Source: Eubacterium sp.
GTDB taxonomy: Bacteria > Bacillota > Clostridia > Lachnospirales > Lachnospiraceae
Assembly: GCA_017539165.1 (NCBI GenBank)
Contig: JAFYHN010000104.1
Span: 51,388-115,387 of the forward strand
DNA length: 64,000 nt
Direction: 5' to 3'
Part shown: positions 1 through 9,282 of the stretch, in pieces
How positions within the stretch are numbered: position 1 is the stretch's first letter
Layout: each line of letters starts with the position of its first letter
The notes under the pieces: generated by a model
What the model was told of the DNA's origin: nothing
Databases searched by the model: none
The model's input: the letters and a program-made list of their open reading frames with translations, nothing else
Position numbers and translations under genes: made by a program

Positions 1-2
1 AT

Positions 3-665
3 CGTCTTATCAAGGATTCAAATGTAGATTTATATATTTCGTTTGATAACGAAAAGGTAGGCCGCCTTATGGGAGAGGCGCTTGTGGGTTATGAAATGCC
101 TTACAAGAGAGTCATTATGCTTTCCGGACCCAAAGAAGACAATAATGTATCTATGGTAGAAGATGGCTTTAGACAAGTTATGGAGGAAAATAATATCCAT
201 ATTTATGACTGTTTTAATGTCCCGGGATGGAAAGCTGAGGAAGCTGCACAATACATTAATGAACATCTGAATAATCTTAGAAGAGTAGATGCGATAATGT
301 GTGGAAATGACAATATTGCAACTACCATTATCAGAACTCTTTCGGAAGCTAGATTGGCAGGAAAGATAAAGATAGTAGGACAGGATGCCGATCTGGAGGC
401 GTGTCAGAGGGTCGTTGAAGGTACTCAGGTAATGACGGTATATAAACCGGTGGATAAACTGGCACAGGTTGCGGCGGAGTATGCGATAGAGCTGGCAGAG
501 AACAAAACACTGACGGATCTTACTGATACTATATCGGATGGAACTTATGATGTTCCGTATTACTGCCTTGATCCTATAGCAGTCACAAAAGATAATATTG
601 ATGAAACGATTATTGAGTCTGGATTCCATATGAAGGATGATGTATATTTGAACGTTTCAGACTAA
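3..665 (+). CDS. sugar-binding periplasmic-type domain protein, 5' truncated
   Basis: The reading frame is open from the first bases of the window, so the N-terminus lies outside. About 220 residues of a type I periplasmic binding fold (ribose/xylose-binding class) are visible. The segment YISFDNEKVGRLMGEAL aligns with YYVSFDNYTVGKLQGEFV of the next gene, and the C-terminal LDPIAVTKDNIDETIIESGF has the ending typical of XylF/ChvE-like proteins. The domain could belong to a secreted binding protein or to a LacI-type regulator; the missing N-terminus (lipobox or HTH) would decide. A strong terminator follows, so it is transcribed apart from chvE. Its ordinary codon use differs from the highly biased chvE, which suggests lower expression and a sensing role (inference). 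Confidence 0.8.
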   Translation, partial: RLIKDSNVDLYISFDNEKVGRLMGEALVGYEMPYKRVIMLSGPKEDNNVSMVEDGFRQVMEENNIHIYDCFNVPGWKAEEAAQYINEHLNNLRRVDAIMCGNDNIATTIIRTLSEARLAGKIKIVGQDADLEACQRVVEGTQVMTVYKPVDKLAQVAAEYAIELAENKTLTDLTDTISDGTYDVPYYCLDPIAVTKDNIDETIIESGFHMKDDVYLNVSD

Positions 666-710
666 TTGTTCACTATTCACAGTGGAGTGGATAGCACATA
701 ATTGTCATTT

Positions 711-744
711 ATAGCACAATTACGCAAGATTGTGCTATTTTTTT
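711..744 (+). terminator. rho-independent terminator
   Basis: A perfect 10-bp stem ATAGCACAAT/ATTGTGCTAT with an 8-nt loop is followed directly by a T-run. It ends the truncated binding-protein gene. Confidence 0.9.
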
Positions 745-805
745 GTGTTTTATTATGCATAATGATAAAAAATTAAAGAAAGTTGCAATCTATTACTAGA
801 CAAAG

Positions 806-814
806 TGTGATAAT
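806..814 (+). promoter_or_regulatory. candidate extended -10 promoter of chvE
   Basis: TGTGATAAT reads as an extended -10 (TGn plus GATAAT) about 50 bp before the chvE start. No good -35 box is seen at 17 bp, so the call is tentative. Confidence 0.35.
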
Positions 815-862
815 CTTATTCCATCAACTAATAAAAACAAACAATTATAGGAGGTTTTTAAA

Positions 863-2128
863 ATGGTTAAGAAGAAGTTAATGGCTGCCCTTTTAGGAAC
901 AGCAATGGCTGCATCACTCCTTACAGGTTGTGGTGGAGCAGCAGATTCAGGAAACTCAGGTTCTGGTGATTCTACTACTGCAGCAGCAGTAGAAGAGACA
1001 GAGGAAGCTACAGAGGCTGCTTCAGAGGAAGCTACAGAAGCTGAAGCTTCAGAAGAGGCAACAGAGGCTGCAGCAGATGATTCAGCTGGCGGAAAGAAAG
1101 TCGGAATCGCAATGCCTACTAAGTCTCTTGAAAGATGGAACCGTGATGGTGCATATCTTGAGGAGCAGTTCAAGGGTAAGGGATATGATGTAGCTCTTAC
1201 TTACTCAGACAACAAAGTTGATCAGCAGGTCAAGGATATTGAAGGACTTATAGCTGATAAGGTTGATCTTCTTATCGTTGCTGCAGTTGATGGTGAGTCA
1301 TTATCACAGGTTCTTGCAGAAGCTAAGGATGAGAACATTCCAGTTATTTCTTATGACCGTCTTATCCTTAAAACAGACGCAATAAGCTACTATGTATCAT
1401 TTGATAACTATACAGTTGGAAAACTTCAGGGTGAATTTGTTAGAGATCAGCTTGATCTTGATAATGCTGAAGGACCTTTCAACATAGAGTTTACAGCTGG
1501 TGATCCTGCAGATAACAATGCTGGTGTATTCTTCAAGGGTGCTTATGAAGCTCTTGAGAAGTACATTGACGACGGAAAGCTTGTAATTCCTTCAGGACAG
1601 ACAGAGTTTGATCAGGTTGCTACAAAGGCTTGGGATACTCCTACAGCTATGTCTCGTTTCCAGAACATTCTTGCTTCTAACTATTCAGACGGAACACAGC
1701 TTGATGTAGCTCTTTGCTCAAATGACTCAACAGCTCTTGGTGTTACACAGGCTATCGAAACTGACTATGCAGGAACAAACTCAGTTATCGTTACAGGACA
1801 GGACGGTGACGAGGCTAACCTTGCTAACATCATCGATGGAAAGCAGACAATGACAGTATATAAGGCAGTTGCTAACCTTGCAGTTGCTACACTTGATCTT
1901 GGTGTATCAATCCTTAGTGGTGAAACACCAGATGCAGGACTTATCGACAAGGCTGGATGGGACTTCAAGTGTGTATATGATACAGAGTCATATGACAACG
2001 GAACAGGTAAGATTCCTTCATTCCTTCTTGATCCTACAGTTGTTACAAAGGACAACATCCAGACAGAACTTGTAGATACAGGATATTATGAGATGGGTGA
2101 AGATGGATATCCTCATCCAACAAAATAA
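863..2128 (+). CDS. chvE: multiple-monosaccharide ABC transporter substrate-binding lipoprotein (ChvE type)
   Basis: This 421-residue protein has a lipoprotein signal peptide (LLTGCGG, acylated Cys near residue 23) and an Ala/Glu/Thr-rich acidic linker to about residue 75 that would lift the domain off the membrane. A type I sugar-binding fold begins at KKVGIAMPTKSLERW. The C-terminus LDPTVVTKDNIQTELVDTGYY is typical of ChvE, which binds aldoses such as xylose, galactose and arabinose for uptake. An AGGAGG ribosome binding site precedes the ATG. Codon use is strongly biased, fitting high expression. The terminator-like hairpin right after it and the ATPase and permease genes that follow match the usual excess of binding protein over membrane parts. 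The exact sugar cannot be read from sequence. Confidence 0.9.
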   Translation: MVKKKLMAALLGTAMAASLLTGCGGAADSGNSGSGDSTTAAAVEETEEATEAASEEATEAEASEEATEAAADDSAGGKKVGIAMPTKSLERWNRDGAYLEEQFKGKGYDVALTYSDNKVDQQVKDIEGLIADKVDLLIVAAVDGESLSQVLAEAKDENIPVISYDRLILKTDAISYYVSFDNYTVGKLQGEFVRDQLDLDNAEGPFNIEFTAGDPADNNAGVFFKGAYEALEKYIDDGKLVIPSGQTEFDQVATKAWDTPTAMSRFQNILASNYSDGTQLDVALCSNDSTALGVTQAIETDYAGTNSVIVTGQDGDEANLANIIDGKQTMTVYKAVANLAVATLDLGVSILSGETPDAGLIDKAGWDFKCVYDTESYDNGTGKIPSFLLDPTVVTKDNIQTELVDTGYYEMGEDGYPHPTK

Positions 2129-2163
2129 CAATTGATTGATAAATGACCATCAAAAAAATCGGT

Positions 2164-2202
2164 CTGGGGCAGGTGTTTAAGCCTTGCCCCAGCCCATTTT
2201 TT
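2164..2202 (+). terminator. intra-operon terminator/attenuator between chvE and mmsA
   Basis: The stem CTGGGGCA-GG / CCTTGCCCCAG (one bulged base) is followed by CCCATTTTTT. It lies between the binding-protein gene and the ATPase gene, so partial read-through would give much more chvE than mmsAB transcript. Confidence 0.8.
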
Positions 2203-2231
2203 GAAAAAGATGAGTGAAAGGAGGTAATGAC

Positions 2232-3785
2232 TTGTCAGATTATATTTTGGAAATGAAAGAAATTACCAAACTTTATCCTGGTGTTAAAGCGCTTGATAAT
2301 GTTAATTTACAGGTAGAACGTGGGGAAATTCATGCTCTGGTTGGAGAAAATGGTGCTGGTAAATCAACACTTATGAACGTACTTTCAGGTACAATCCCTT
2401 TTGGTGAATATACGGGTGATATCGTATATAATGGTAAAACGTGCGAATTTCATAATATACATAATAGTGAAGAACTGGGAATAGTTATTATTCATCAGGA
2501 ACTTGCTCTTATTCCCGAGCTGACAATAGCAGAAAATATGTTCCTCGGAAATGAGAGAGCTAATAAAGTCGGAAAAATTAACTGGGGTGAAACCTTTAAA
2601 CAGGCTGGTGAGCAGATGAAACGAGTTGGCCTTAAGGAGAATCCTTCAGTTTTGATAAAAGATATAGGAACTGGTAAACAGCAGCTTGTTGAGATTGCAA
2701 AGGCACTTTCTAAGAATGTTAAGCTTCTCATCCTTGATGAGCCTACATCATCTCTGAATGAGGAAGATTCCAGAATGCTTCTTGATATGCTTCTTGCATT
2801 TAAAGAAGAAGGGCTTACTTCTATTATTATTACTCACAAGCTTAATGAGGTTTCATACTGTGCAGATAGAATCACGGTACTTCGAGACGGTTCTACTATC
2901 GAGACTATCGACAATGCAGGACATAATATTGATGAAGATAGAATCATCAGAGGAATGGTTGGTCGAGAACTCACAGACCGTTATCCTACTAGAGAACACC
3001 ATGTGGGTAATGAAGTTCTCTTCGAGGCTAAAGATTGGACCGTATATCATCCTGTTTACACAGAGAAATGTATGGATAAAAATGTCAGCTTTAAAGTTCA
3101 CAAAGGAGAGATAGTTGGTTTCTCTGGACTTCAGGGTGCCGGCAGAACAGAACTTGCAATGTCACTCTTTGGAAAGAGTTATGGTAGCGGTGTTACAGGA
3201 CATGAGTTTATAAATGGTAAAGAAGTTCATCTTAAGAATGAACATGATGCTATAGCTCATGGTCTTGCATATGTTACAGAAGATAGAAAGACTAATGGAC
3301 TTGTTCTTTCAGATTCAATTGCAAGAAATACAACAATGGCTAAGCTTGAGAAGATATCTAAAAATGGTATCATAGATTTTGGTAAAGAAAAGAAAGTGGC
3401 TCAGGAATATGTTGAAGCCATGAAGACCAAAACTCCTAGCGTTGAACAGTCTGTAGGAAATCTGTCAGGTGGTAATCAGCAGAAGGTTCTTCTTTCTAAG
3501 TGGATGTTTGCAGAACCTGATGTTCTGATTCTTGATGAACCTACCAGAGGTATTGACGTAGGTGCCAAATACGAGATTTATTGCATAATGAATGAGATGG
3601 TTAAGCAGGGTAAGGCGGTTATTATGATTTCCTCCGAGCTTCCTGAACTTCTGGGTATGTGTGATCGTATCTATGTAATGAATGAAGGTGAAGTAGTTGG
3701 CGAATTCAAAGCAGAGGAAGCGACTCAGGAGAAGATCATGAGTGCGATTCTTTCTCATAATAGTAGTGAACTTAAGGAGGCATAA
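2232..3785 (+). CDS. mmsA: multiple-monosaccharide ABC transporter ATP-binding protein (MmsA/GguA)
   Basis: This is a tandem ATPase of 517 residues that energises sugar import with MmsB. The first nucleotide-binding domain has Walker [10 protein letters not shown] and Walker [12 protein letters not shown], though its ABC signature is degenerate ([15 protein letters not shown]). The second has a degenerate P-loop ([11 protein letters not shown]) but a clear signature [13 protein letters not shown] and [11 protein letters not shown], as usual for the sugar-transporter RbsA/XylG class. An in-frame GTG exists at 2214, but the Shine-Dalgarno AAAGGAGGT (2217-2225) lies inside that extension, so the TTG at 2232 is the likely start. 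mmsB begins 4 bp after the stop, so the two are co-translated. Confidence 0.93.
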   Translation: MSDYILEMKEITKLYPGVKALDNVNLQVERGEIHALVGENGAGKSTLMNVLSGTIPFGEYTGDIVYNGKTCEFHNIHNSEELGIVIIHQELALIPELTIAENMFLGNERANKVGKINWGETFKQAGEQMKRVGLKENPSVLIKDIGTGKQQLVEIAKALSKNVKLLILDEPTSSLNEEDSRMLLDMLLAFKEEGLTSIIITHKLNEVSYCADRITVLRDGSTIETIDNAGHNIDEDRIIRGMVGRELTDRYPTREHHVGNEVLFEAKDWTVYHPVYTEKCMDKNVSFKVHKGEIVGFSGLQGAGRTELAMSLFGKSYGSGVTGHEFINGKEVHLKNEHDAIAHGLAYVTEDRKTNGLVLSDSIARNTTMAKLEKISKNGIIDFGKEKKVAQEYVEAMKTKTPSVEQSVGNLSGGNQQKVLLSKWMFAEPDVLILDEPTRGIDVGAKYEIYCIMNEMVKQGKAVIMISSELPELLGMCDRIYVMNEGEVVGEFKAEEATQEKIMSAILSHNSSELKEA

Positions 3786-3788
3786 GAG

Positions 3789-4946
3789 ATGAATGTTAAA
3801 GCATTTATAAAGAAATATACCATGGTAATCGCACTGGTAGTAGTATTTATATTCTTTACAGTACTTACCGATGGAAAACTTATTCTGGCTCAGAATATTT
3901 CAAACCTTCTCCTTCAGAATGCATACGTTCTGGTTATGGCATGTGGTATGCTCCTATGTATTCTGACTGATGGTAACGTAGACCTTTCAGTAGGTTCTAC
4001 ACTTTGTCTTTCTGCAGCTTTAGCAGCAAAGATAATGGAAAAAGGAAACAGCCCTATAGTAGCAATAGCTGTTTCACTTTGTGTATCAGTAGTAATTGGT
4101 ATCTGGCAGGGATGGCTCATAGGTTATATCCATATTCCTCCATTTATCTGTACACTTGCAGGAATGTTCCTTTTCAGAGGTCTTGCTCGTGTTGTACTTG
4201 ATTCTAAAACAATAAGTATTATGGATAAGGGATTCCTTAATCTCTTTGCTTCATATATCAATATTCCTGGGCTTGATGAAAAGCTTAAGTGTAAATCAGC
4301 TCTTTTTGTTGGTATTGCAGTTGCAGTTGCGCTTATGATTTATACAATAATCAGCGTATTAAAGAAGAAAAAGAATGGTTATGATACAACATCTACAGTT
4401 AGTCAGATTGCAAAGATGGCAGTTATCTGTTTACTTATCGTATTCTATTCTATTAAGCTTTATTCATACAAGGGTATTCCTGTAATGCTTGTCTGGATAC
4501 TCATTGTTGTACTTCTGTTTGCTTTTGTTACATCATCAACAGTATTCGGTCGTTACTTCTATGCAGTAGGTGGTAACGAGAAAGCTACAAAGCTTTCTGG
4601 TATTGATCCAAGAAAAGTTTATTTCTGGGCATACTTCCTTATGAGTTTTCTTGCAGGATTCTCAGGACTCCTCGTTGCTGCTCGTATCGGATCAGTAGAT
4701 GGTAACATGGGTAACTCATATGAGATGGACGCTATCGCATCATGCTTCATCGGTGGTGCTAGTGCTTACGGTGGTTCAGGTAATGTTCCTGGAATCATGG
4801 TCGGAGCTATTCTCCTCGGTGTTATCAACCAGGGTATGTCAATCTACGGACTTTCAGATCAGTGGCAGTACGTAGTAAAGGGTGCGGTTCTTCTCGTAGC
4901 CGTTGTATTCGACGTAGTATCAAATCACAAGACAGGAAAGTCATGA
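3789..4946 (+). CDS. mmsB: multiple-monosaccharide ABC transporter permease (MmsB/GguB)
   Basis: This 385-residue integral membrane protein forms the translocation channel. It has the conserved LTDGNVDLSVGST motif after the second membrane segment and the GGASAYGGSGNVPGIMVGA block near the C-terminus, both hallmarks of the RbsC/XylH/GguB permease family. A mid-protein loop (about 170-225, with a Lys-rich stretch) is longer than in ribose permeases and is normal for GguB. The ribosome binding site AAGGAGG sits at the end of mmsA. A hairpin terminator follows the stop codon, which closes the operon. Confidence 0.93.
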   Translation: MNVKAFIKKYTMVIALVVVFIFFTVLTDGKLILAQNISNLLLQNAYVLVMACGMLLCILTDGNVDLSVGSTLCLSAALAAKIMEKGNSPIVAIAVSLCVSVVIGIWQGWLIGYIHIPPFICTLAGMFLFRGLARVVLDSKTISIMDKGFLNLFASYINIPGLDEKLKCKSALFVGIAVAVALMIYTIISVLKKKKNGYDTTSTVSQIAKMAVICLLIVFYSIKLYSYKGIPVMLVWILIVVLLFAFVTSSTVFGRYFYAVGGNEKATKLSGIDPRKVYFWAYFLMSFLAGFSGLLVAARIGSVDGNMGNSYEMDAIASCFIGGASAYGGSGNVPGIMVGAILLGVINQGMSIYGLSDQWQYVVKGAVLLVAVVFDVVSNHKTGKS

Positions 4947-4959
4947 TAAAACATGACTT

Positions 4960-4985
4960 CCGGTCTTATGACCGGTTTAGTTATA
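4960..4985 (+). terminator. terminator after mmsB
   Basis: CCGGTC-TTAT-GACCGG is followed by TTTAGTTAT. A second small inverted repeat, GTCATG/CATGAC (4940-4957), overlaps the mmsB stop codon. Confidence 0.6.
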
Positions 4986-5004
4986 GATTTATAGGGTGAG
5001 AGAA

Positions 5005-5238
5005 TTGGATAAAGAACAAACAAAATTTATAACTAGATTATTAGTTTCAGCTTATTTACTGTATCTGTCTTATAATCTGATGATCAGCAGCAAAAGTTCC
5101 GAACAGGCAGTTTTGCTTATAATAATTGGTGCAATCTTCCTAATAGCCAGTATAGGTTTCATAGTATATTCTATACGTAAATTTATTAAGAGCAAAAAAG
5201 GGAAAGATGATAATAATGACGATACAGTTAACAGTTGA
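5005..5238 (+). CDS. small two-TM membrane protein of unknown function
   Basis: 77 residues from a TTG start. GGTG at 4995-4998 gives a usable ribosome binding site for it, whereas an in-frame GTG at 4996 has none. Two hydrophobic segments (about 9-27 and 34-55) form a hairpin, followed by a basic then acidic tail (SKKGKDDNNDDTVNS). I do not recognise a family. It lies 58 bp after mmsB but beyond a terminator-like hairpin, so a link to sugar transport is weak. The stop codon is next to a 70-bp inverted repeat. Confidence 0.55.
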   Translation: MDKEQTKFITRLLVSAYLLYLSYNLMISSKSSEQAVLLIIIGAIFLIASIGFIVYSIRKFIKSKKGKDDNNDDTVNS

Positions 5239-5300
5239 TTCATCGATGAGATAACCTCCTTTTTAGCAAATTAATGCTAATCATCTCATAGGATCAACTG
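5232..5300. repeat. long imperfect inverted repeat
   Basis: CAGTTGAT (5232-5239) pairs with ATCAACTG (5293-5300), then ATGAGAT (5246-5252) with ATCTCAT (5283-5289), and inside these TTAGCA/TGCTAA. The whole can fold into one 69-nt stem-loop overlapping the end of the small membrane protein gene. Confidence 0.65.
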
Positions 5301-5308
5301 ATAATAAT

Positions 5309-5360
5309 AGAGAGGTCAGGTGTGAAATCATGGCAGCACACCTGACCTCTCTGTTTTTAT
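5309..5360 (+). terminator. strong rho-independent terminator
   Basis: A perfect 16-bp stem, AGAGAGGTCAGGTGTG (5309-5324) with its complement at 5337-5352, is followed by GTTTTTAT. Confidence 0.9.
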
Positions 5361-5493
5361 GTAGTAGGAAACTGCGTCTCCTATTACACAAAAAACGCTC
5401 CGCTGAGGATGCGTCTTGGCGCGATAGGAAGCTAGTTGCCTGCGGCAACACGCGCCTCGCGCGGAGAGTGTCGCAAGCGACACTCTTTGTTTT
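5361..5493. repeat. GC-rich nested palindromic element
   Basis: This stretch is much richer in GC than its surroundings. It contains CTCCGC (5398-5403) facing GCGGAG (5461-5466), an inner GTTGCC-TGC-GGCAAC hairpin, and a final GAGTGTCGC/GCGACACTC hairpin followed by TTTGTTTT that can act as a terminator. No protein-coding potential is evident. It resembles a REP-like dispersed element (inference). Confidence 0.5.
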
Positions 5494-5522
5494 GCAAAAA
5501 AATGACATATCGTGTTTATCTC

Positions 5523-5650
5523 ATTATGCCGAAATGATGCAATAATGATTAACGCTTGATTCTTTCGGGTGTAAGAATAAAGTTGTACAGGGCAGCAGGT
5601 AGAAATTTCGCTAAAAAACCACCACTACAACATGTCTGTGCGCCCTGTAT
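5523..5650 (+). repeat. structured repeat, copy 1 (upstream of the CotH gene)
   Basis: This about 128-bp element is shared with 9018-9147 in the same orientation. Common blocks are TGATGCAAT-ATGATTAAC-CTTGATT, then GCAGGT followed a few bases later by TTTCGC. It closes with ACAGGGC (5587-5593) pairing with GCCCTGT (5642-5648). The closing stem differs between copies but stays paired. Confidence 0.7.
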
Positions 5651-5719
5651 TTTGGGTTAAAAATCTATTATTTTAAAATATGAAACCCGAAAACATAACT
5701 GAAAATACGAGGTAATGAC

Positions 5720-8700
5720 ATGAGGAAACGACTACAAATAATTAAGAGAGCATCGGTTACAGTGCTCGTTGCAGCTATGATGACAAACTGCACGACGGTG
5801 ACCGGTGATTTTTTTAGTTGCCCTTTATTTGTAAAGGCTGCTGAAGAAGAGGAATATGAGGAACACACCCAAACAGACGGTGTAAATGAGCATACAAAGA
5901 CTGATGCAGCCGTTATCGATTTCGAAGATGACACCCCATATGAAATGCATTTTTTTGATGATATATTTTTAGAGAATCATCTTTATTTCAGTAATAAAAA
6001 TGCAATGATTGAAGAGTGTTCGGATGGGATTCATATAAGTGGAAAGAATAAGGACTTACAAGGACAGAGACTAATTATAGGTAAGAAGTTTGACTTTGAA
6101 GAAGGTGCCTGCACAATGTATTTTGATGCTATTTCCAAAAGAGGAAAAAAGGTTATGGCAAAGTTTTATCTGGATGATGAAGAGACTCCTTTTGCAGAGT
6201 ATAAACTTCCGCTACAGAAAAAGAAAGATGATTGGTCAACTGATGGTGAGATGCGTATAGAGCTACCGGCGAATGTTCTGACAGGTGAACATTCGATTTC
6301 AATAGAGTTTTATGATGAAGATACTTTGCCGGATAAGAATACAGAAGTATCTCTTAGAGACTTTGTATTTTTTAAGCAGACAGGTATTCCGGTAATGGAT
6401 ATCAATATAGATGAATCATATACGCCTATCGATGATATGAATGAGGATATGGCTCATGCAACAGAATGCTATGGAAAGATAAGCATTTTTGTGCCAGAAG
6501 GATTCAACAGCGGATATAGTGACGAAGGGCAGACTGAATACACCGGTGGTGAGTATAAGCTTGATTATATCCGTGGACGAGGTAACTCGACATGGGGTGA
6601 GAGTAAGAAACCATATAAGATTAAGCTTGAAGAAGCGGCTAATCTTTTTGGTATGGGAACGGATAAGCATTGGACTCTTATAGCGAATCATTTTGATAAC
6701 AGTCTTATTCGAAACAGAATTACATATTATCTCGGAGAAAAGCTGGGGATGGAATATACACCACAGATTGTTCCGATAGATGTAAATATGAATGGTGAAT
6801 ATATCGGTAGTTATTATCTATGTGAACAGATAAGAATAGGTTCATCAAGAGTTGATCTGGATGATCTGGAGAATATTGAGTCAGACAGTGAAGATATATC
6901 AGGTGGATATCTTTTGCAATTCGACTCGGGAAGTGCTAATGATGGTTACAATTTCTTTACACATATGGAGATGCCCCTTCAAGTGGCATCTCCAAAGGAG
7001 ATATCAAACAGTAATATTTCCGAAGCTAAACTAGATGAGATGAACCAATATATTGAAGAATATGTAAATAAAACAGAAGAGGCAATATATGGAGATGATT
7101 TTAAAGATACTGAGGGAAAGCCGTATACGGAATATCTGGATCTGGATTCTGCTGCAAAGTATTATCTGATTCAGGGATTTTCACGTAATAATGATGCGTA
7201 TTATACTTCAAGCACATATTTGTATAAGAAAAAGAATGGTAAACTCTATTGGGGCCCTCTGTGGGATTTTGATTTTGTTGCATGGGGATCATATGACTAT
7301 ACAAAGGATCCGAGATCATGGGGGGCATATATACCTTCGTGTTCTTGGTTCAATAGATTATTGCTTAATGAAGAGTTCAGAAACAAAGTTCTTGAAGTAT
7401 GGGGAGGACAGGATAGTGAAGATCCTTCGACATTATACTATCAGCTAAATGAACTTATAAAAGAAGGAGGAATTCTTGATCAGTATGAGGCTCAGATGAC
7501 GACCTCTGCAGAAAACAACTTTGCAAAATGGGGAATGACTTCGTTTGAAAATAACAATGAAGAATACGAAGGGGAGATGTTTAGTTGTGAAAATTACCAT
7601 GATGAAATCGAAAGGTTGAGAACATGGATTTCCAAACGTATGGAATGGTTTGATAAAACCATCAATGATAAAAGTAAATGCAGATTCTATGATGGAGATG
7701 AGCTGGTATTTGAAACAGATATATATATGGGACAAGTTCCTGCTTCTGAGCCTGAAAATCCACAAAAGGATGGTTATGTATTTGATGGATGGTATCCTAA
7801 AAACGTGGATGAGGAACACGAGGATGGGGAGTTTTATGCTAAGTGGATTCCGGAAAACGAAATCATAAATCTGGAAAAAATCCATGTTTTGGAAAAAGAG
7901 ATTTATATGGAAGTGGCACAAGATACAGATATTTCTTATTCGTTAATACCGGAAGGGGCATGGTTAGGACCGCAGGGTGAGAGAATAACTCTTGTATCAT
8001 CTGATGAAAGTATAGTTTCAGTGCTAGAAAAGACAATATATGCAAATGACGTAGGAGATGCGGAGATTACTGTTTGTTCACCTGGAGGGATTACAGAAAC
8101 AATAATTGTTCATGTTTTGCCTGAAATACCGGAAGAACAAGAAGTCATTGTTAATATAAATGAAAAAGATGTTGAGATGAAACTCGGAGAAACAAAAGCA
8201 ATAGATTTTAATGTTGAACCGGAGATACATTTACCATTGAATATTCGAACAGCTAATCTTAATCCTGAAGTGGCAAGTATGGATGAGACAGGTGTGATAA
8301 CAGCAAAATCTGTTGGAAAGGCATATATAGTCGTCTTTTATAATGATAGTGATGAAAATATAGTTATCAAAGTAGATGTCAAAGCGGGTGAAGAGGATAA
8401 ACCTGATATACAATTACAAACAGAGGATAAAGAAAAGAAAAATCCTGAAGCTGAGACCATAGATGCGGTTTCTAAAGATAAGCCTGATAAGAAGAAAGAT
8501 GACACAAATACGTCTGAAAAGAATAAAAAGACTAAGGTTGAAAAGCTGAAGAAGGGAACCGAATTTGAGAAGGGTAACCTTAAGTATGAAGTTACCAAGG
8601 CCGGAAAACTAAAGAATGGTAAGGTGACCGGTGGAAAGGTCAGGGTTGTAGGTTTTTCTGCCAAAGGAGTTAAGGCTAAAACTGTTACAGTGAAAGATAC

Positions 8701-9010
8701 TATTTCCTATGAGGGGAATACATTTAAGATAACAGAAGTATGTAATAAGGCATTTACTGGAAATGACAATATCACTAAAGTTACAATAGGTAAAAATGTA
8801 ACAAGAATAGGAAAATGTGCATTCAATGAATGCGAGAATCTGAAAAAACTGGTTATTAAAGGAAAGAATGTAAAGTTTAGGAGAAAAGCATTCAAGGGTA
8901 CAAATGTGAATCTTAAGGCATATGTTCCTGCCGCGAAGCTGAAAACATATAAAAAACGTCTTTCTAAAGTAGGACTTACTAAAGAACAGGTTGTCAGAAA
9001 AGAAAAGTAA
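5720..9010 (+). CDS. CotH-family surface protein with InlB/Big_2/BspA modules
   Basis: This 1096-residue secreted protein has an N-terminal hydrophobic signal with a possible lipobox (AAMMTNC). An acidic region is followed by a jelly-roll-like segment (about 75-215) and a CotH domain (about 240-570) with the typical RGRGNSTW and KKPYKIKLEE motifs. CotH proteins of spore coats are atypical kinases; in anaerobic gut bacteria such fusions sit on the cell surface or in cellulosome-like systems. Next come an InlB-type repeat (DGYVFDGWYP, about 655-715), two Ig-like group 2 (Big_2) modules (to about 895), a Lys/Glu linker, and BspA-type leucine-rich repeats (about 990-1075). No sortase motif is seen. 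The gene stands alone between repeat elements and terminators. Its substrate is unknown. Confidence 0.85.
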   Translation: MRKRLQIIKRASVTVLVAAMMTNCTTVTGDFFSCPLFVKAAEEEEYEEHTQTDGVNEHTKTDAAVIDFEDDTPYEMHFFDDIFLENHLYFSNKNAMIEECSDGIHISGKNKDLQGQRLIIGKKFDFEEGACTMYFDAISKRGKKVMAKFYLDDEETPFAEYKLPLQKKKDDWSTDGEMRIELPANVLTGEHSISIEFYDEDTLPDKNTEVSLRDFVFFKQTGIPVMDINIDESYTPIDDMNEDMAHATECYGKISIFVPEGFNSGYSDEGQTEYTGGEYKLDYIRGRGNSTWGESKKPYKIKLEEAANLFGMGTDKHWTLIANHFDNSLIRNRITYYLGEKLGMEYTPQIVPIDVNMNGEYIGSYYLCEQIRIGSSRVDLDDLENIESDSEDISGGYLLQFDSGSANDGYNFFTHMEMPLQVASPKEISNSNISEAKLDEMNQYIEEYVNKTEEAIYGDDFKDTEGKPYTEYLDLDSAAKYYLIQGFSRNNDAYYTSSTYLYKKKNGKLYWGPLWDFDFVAWGSYDYTKDPRSWGAYIPSCSWFNRLLLNEEFRNKVLEVWGGQDSEDPSTLYYQLNELIKEGGILDQYEAQMTTSAENNFAKWGMTSFENNNEEYEGEMFSCENYHDEIERLRTWISKRMEWFDKTINDKSKCRFYDGDELVFETDIYMGQVPASEPENPQKDGYVFDGWYPKNVDEEHEDGEFYAKWIPENEIINLEKIHVLEKEIYMEVAQDTDISYSLIPEGAWLGPQGERITLVSSDESIVSVLEKTIYANDVGDAEITVCSPGGITETIIVHVLPEIPEEQEVIVNINEKDVEMKLGETKAIDFNVEPEIHLPLNIRTANLNPEVASMDETGVITAKSVGKAYIVVFYNDSDENIVIKVDVKAGEEDKPDIQLQTEDKEKKNPEAETIDAVSKDKPDKKKDDTNTSEKNKKTKVEKLKKGTEFEKGNLKYEVTKAGKLKNGKVTGGKVRVVGFSAKGVKAKTVTVKDTISYEGNTFKITEVCNKAFTGNDNITKVTIGKNVTRIGKCAFNECENLKKLVIKGKNVKFRRKAFKGTNVNLKAYVPAAKLKTYKKRLSKVGLTKEQVVRKEK

Positions 9011-9017
9011 CAAAAAG

Positions 9018-9147
9018 TATGCCATTATGATGCAATTATGATTAACCCTTGATTGTTTTATATGTAATAATACACACATACAAGGGAAGCAGGTTAACCT
9101 TTCGCAATACATACCATTTCACATTTATCTGCTTCCCTATGTTGTAA
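9018..9147 (+). repeat. structured repeat, copy 2 (downstream of the CotH gene)
   Basis: Same element as 5523-5650. Here the closing stem is GGGAAGCAG (9083-9091) with CTGCTTCCC (9129-9137), while the loop block GCAGGT...TTTCGC is retained. Sequence change with kept pairing suggests selection on an RNA structure. Confidence 0.7.
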
Positions 9148-9186
9148 AAATCGTTAATGAGTTAATCCTTTTAAATATTTTTCGCA

Positions 9187-9223
9187 CAAAATGGCCCGAA
9201 GGAAACCCCCTTCGGGTCATTTT
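9187..9223. terminator. bidirectional-type terminator
   Basis: The stem AAAATGgCCCGAAGG/CCTTCGGGtCATTTT has A/T tails on both sides and separates the CotH region from hisS. Confidence 0.75.
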
Positions 9224-9253
9224 AGGTTATAATAAATCGGGTATAATTCAGTA

Positions 9254-9282
9254 TTGGTTTTTGTTTTATTTTGTGATATATT
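9254..9282 (+). promoter_or_regulatory. candidate promoter of hisS
   Basis: TTGGTT, 17 bp, TATATT. A short hairpin GTTACTG-TGAA-CAGTAAC lies in the predicted leader (about 9298-9315). No T-box signature was found. Confidence 0.45.

Noticed and set aside
5361-5545. 71-75-residue ORFs on both strands in the GC-rich stretch
   Set aside because: They coincide with nested palindromes, lack ribosome binding sites and have no recognisable protein character.
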